Origin: CAVUPF01 sp963743285
Lineage (GTDB): Bacteria; Actinomycetota; Thermoleophilia; Solirubrobacterales; 70-9
Direction of reading: 5' to 3'
Length of the DNA stretch: 64,000 nucleotides
Assembly: GCA_963743285.1 (NCBI GenBank)
Contig: CAVUPF010000002.1
Coordinates: 248,001-312,000 of the forward strand
The translations under genes and the position numbers were made by a program. Below the pieces are notes generated by a model. The model saw only the letters and a list, made by a program, of their open reading frames with translations. It ran no database searches and was not told the DNA's origin. This document shows positions 62,555 through 64,000 of the stretch, piece after piece; within the stretch, counting starts at the first letter, position 1, and every line of letters starts with the position of its first letter.

Positions 62555-62654
62555 GGGATCCAATCGGCCGCGATCAATAGGCGAGGAAGGCCATCTTCGG
62601 CGTTTCAGATCAACGCGTCTGCGAAGGACGCAGTATGCGGCAGGTGTCAAGGCT

Positions 62655-62876
62655 GGTTGAAAAGTGGGGTCTTGCTGAAAGAGCGGGGATGAGGTCCGGA
62701 TAGAAGACATCCGCTGCCCCCAGAAGGCTCTGCGTGGTTCGAATAACGCGGAGTCAGGAGGAACAGCGGATGCAAGATCACGTTAGCCGCCTCGTCGGCC
62801 TGGACGGCTTCAGGGTGAAGTGCGTCATCGAAGACGGTGACCAGCTCGACCTCGAGGTCGAGCTGGTCACGCGAGC
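62655..62876 (+). mobile_element. ISL3-type insertion sequence relic, copy 2
   Basis: Matches 9738-9935 in the same orientation. From the left it has GGTTGAAAAGTGGGGTC, an 80-base block, GGCTCTGCGTGG, GGAGGA and the transposase start. Upstream, TGTCAAGG (62645-62652) may mark an older element end. Homology between the copies ends near 62876. Neither copy has a right end or a catalytic domain, so both are left-end fragments. Confidence 0.7.
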
Positions 62877-62913
62877 CGACACGAGTACGGGGAGAGGGCA
62901 GCCCGGCGCCTGA
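62770..62913 (+). pseudogene. N-terminal fragment of an ISL3-family transposase
   Basis: 47 codons starting at ATG 62770 behind GGAGGA: MQDHVSRLVGLDGFRVKCV followed by a DLEVELVTRAD strand, the beginning of ISL3 transposases (normally 400-550 residues). The zinc-finger, helix-turn-helix and DDE domains are missing. After about residue 38 the sequence becomes unrelated and stops at 62913. Confidence 0.65.
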
Positions 62914-63005
62914 TCGCCAGCCGCGATCGACGCTCGGTTCGCACCTCGCTTGCAGGTTCCCGGCGCTGGCCCCCCTTGTGCGCTAAGACTTGGTCTTCAG
63001 GGACG

Positions 63006-63692
63006 ATGCACGCCATCCAAAGAGCCGAGGTCGAGCACGAGCGTATCCAGGACGCGATCATCGCCTTGGTCGCCGAGCGTGGCCTAGAGGCCACCACGGT
63101 CGAGCAGATCGCCGAGCGCGCCGGGGTCTCGGTCGCCTGTTTCGAAACCTACTTCGCCGACAAGCAGCAGTGCTTCGATCTGGTCTTCGAGGAGCTGCTC
63201 AACGCCTACATGTCCGGCGCTCGTCAGGCATTTGCCGGCGGCGGTCCGTGGCGCGATCGGCTGCGGGCCGTTACCTACTTCAGCCTGCGAACCCTGGAAA
63301 ACGACTCCGCCATCACCCGGTTCGTCATGGTTGGGGCGCTCTCGGGTGGCGAGATCGCCTTGGCACGTCGGGACCGCATGGTCGCCTTCCTAATTGATCT
63401 GGTCGACCCTGGGCGTCAAGAGCTAGAGGACCCAGATTCGGTGCCGCGGGCTAAGGCCGAGGGCGCCGTTGGTGCCGCCTATGAGCTCATCGTCGCAGCG
63501 ACAATCAAGGGCACCCCGCAGGCCTGGCGCGAGGTGGCTCCCCGGTTCATGTACCTCGCCGTCCTGCCCTACCTGGGCGAGGAGGCCGCCCAAGAGGAGC
63601 TGCGTCGCGGCCCGGCGGACCTTGCCCGCTACCTCCGCGGCGAGATCTACCTCGACCACGCCGACAAACACAGGCCCAAGAACCGTTCCTGA
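63006..63692 (+). CDS. TetR-family transcriptional regulator
   Basis: 228 residues from ATG 63006 (a GTG ten codons earlier is possible). The DNA-binding domain has AIIALVAERGLEATTVEQIA and the recognition helix RAGVSVACFETYFADKQQCF. The ligand-binding half contains LRTLENDSAITRFVMVGALS, then AYELIVAATIKG and FMYLAVLPYLGEEAA. The type resembles the broken regulator at 11358, including the PYLG-type end. No divergently transcribed neighbour is near, so the target is unknown. It follows the transposase relic. Confidence 0.9.
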   Translation: MHAIQRAEVEHERIQDAIIALVAERGLEATTVEQIAERAGVSVACFETYFADKQQCFDLVFEELLNAYMSGARQAFAGGGPWRDRLRAVTYFSLRTLENDSAITRFVMVGALSGGEIALARRDRMVAFLIDLVDPGRQELEDPDSVPRAKAEGAVGAAYELIVAATIKGTPQAWREVAPRFMYLAVLPYLGEEAAQEELRRGPADLARYLRGEIYLDHADKHRPKNRS

Positions 63693-63867
63693 GCTTTTGC
63701 ATCCGTCGCCTCCCCGACGTCATAGAGGTCCTGCTTGCCATCGAAAGCGCTGGGGCTGCCACAGTTCGCCGCTCCCACTGAGCAGCCAATCTCTGGCAGA
63801 TTCGGCGCTTCTCCCATACGCCAAGTCTTGCCCCGCCTCAACAAACCTCACGAAAGAGTGAAGCGCG

Positions 63868-64000
63868 GTGAGAGCAGATCTCGCGGCGCCCAGGCCAGAC
63901 CGGCGCGAAGCGCTCCATCAACTGACCGAACCCTGGCACGCGGCAGGTCCTGCGCGCAGGGAGCAGATCGCTTGGCGATCGCAGGCTCCGTCCTCCTCCT
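63868..64000 (+). CDS. Open frame running off the window edge, unrecognised
   Basis: A GTG at 63868, four codons after an in-frame stop, opens a frame that is still open at base 64000 (44 codons: RADLAAPRPDRREALHQL and onward). It is Arg/Ala/Pro-rich, has only a weak ribosome site and no recognisable motif. The 175 bases before it (63693-63867) hold nothing obvious. It may be the start of a gene or chance. Confidence 0.2.
   Translation, partial: MRADLAAPRPDRREALHQLTEPWHAAGPARREQIAWRSQAPSSS

Noticed and set aside
9738..62876. The two ISL3 relics as ends of a composite transposon
   Set aside because: The interval carries essential genes (dnaB, ribosomal proteins, purA, pyrE, pyrF) in conserved order, and neither copy has a catalytic domain or a right end.

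Overview
The window comes from a high-GC actinobacterium, most likely class Thermoleophilia (Solirubrobacterales/Conexibacter-like). This is inferred from the gene content, not from a marker gene. The signs are a six-gene MCE operon, very large NHL-repeat exported proteins with CRAYELVS modules and Lys/Arg-rich tails, a family of ~257-residue secreted proteins, and GAA-biased exported genes beside GAG-biased housekeeping genes. No rRNA, tRNA or CRISPR array was seen.

Layout. 0-9.5 kb: the end of an MMPL lipid transporter, then six translationally coupled MCE proteins (lipid transport across the envelope). 9.5-12.1 kb: an ISL3-type transposase relic, a structured gap, a secreted protein and a TetR pseudogene with three frameshifts. 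12.1-19.6 kb (minus strand): the replication/ribosome cluster rpsF-ssb-rpsR-rplI-(membrane protein)-dnaB-dnaI-like-purA. dnaB carries a 428-residue LAGLIDADG intein, and a strong intrinsic terminator lies between ssb and rpsR. 19.7-25.5 kb (minus): two trehalose synthesis glycosyltransferases (otsA, TreT-like), then a response regulator-histidine kinase-HtrA operon. 25.5-35.2 kb: thiL, a flippase-like membrane protein, a mannosyltransferase-like protein, a class A PBP, a minimal MscS, a CPBP protease, an L,D-transpeptidase, pyrE and pyrF.

35.6-56.2 kb holds the most unusual region: five consecutive same-strand genes for giant exported proteins (about 1802, 1372, 966, 1644 and 1030 residues), mostly overlapping or nearly touching. 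They look like an NHL/FN3-like leader gene followed by two copies of a two-gene cassette: an NHL plus CRAYELVS-propeller protein, then a protein of a second exported family. Domains are nested inside other domains at three places. Two of the genes change abruptly in third-position GC within a single reading frame. A TTGACA promoter candidate precedes the set.

56.3-59.7 kb is a run of five smaller exported proteins. One is broken by two single-base insertions, which run its reading frame into the next gene. 59.7-63 kb is an accessory patch: a TTGA-coupled small protein/nucleotidyltransferase pair, a VapBC45-like toxin-antitoxin pair and a second ISL3 relic in the same orientation as the first, 53 kb away. 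The window ends with an intact TetR regulator and an open reading frame that runs off the edge.
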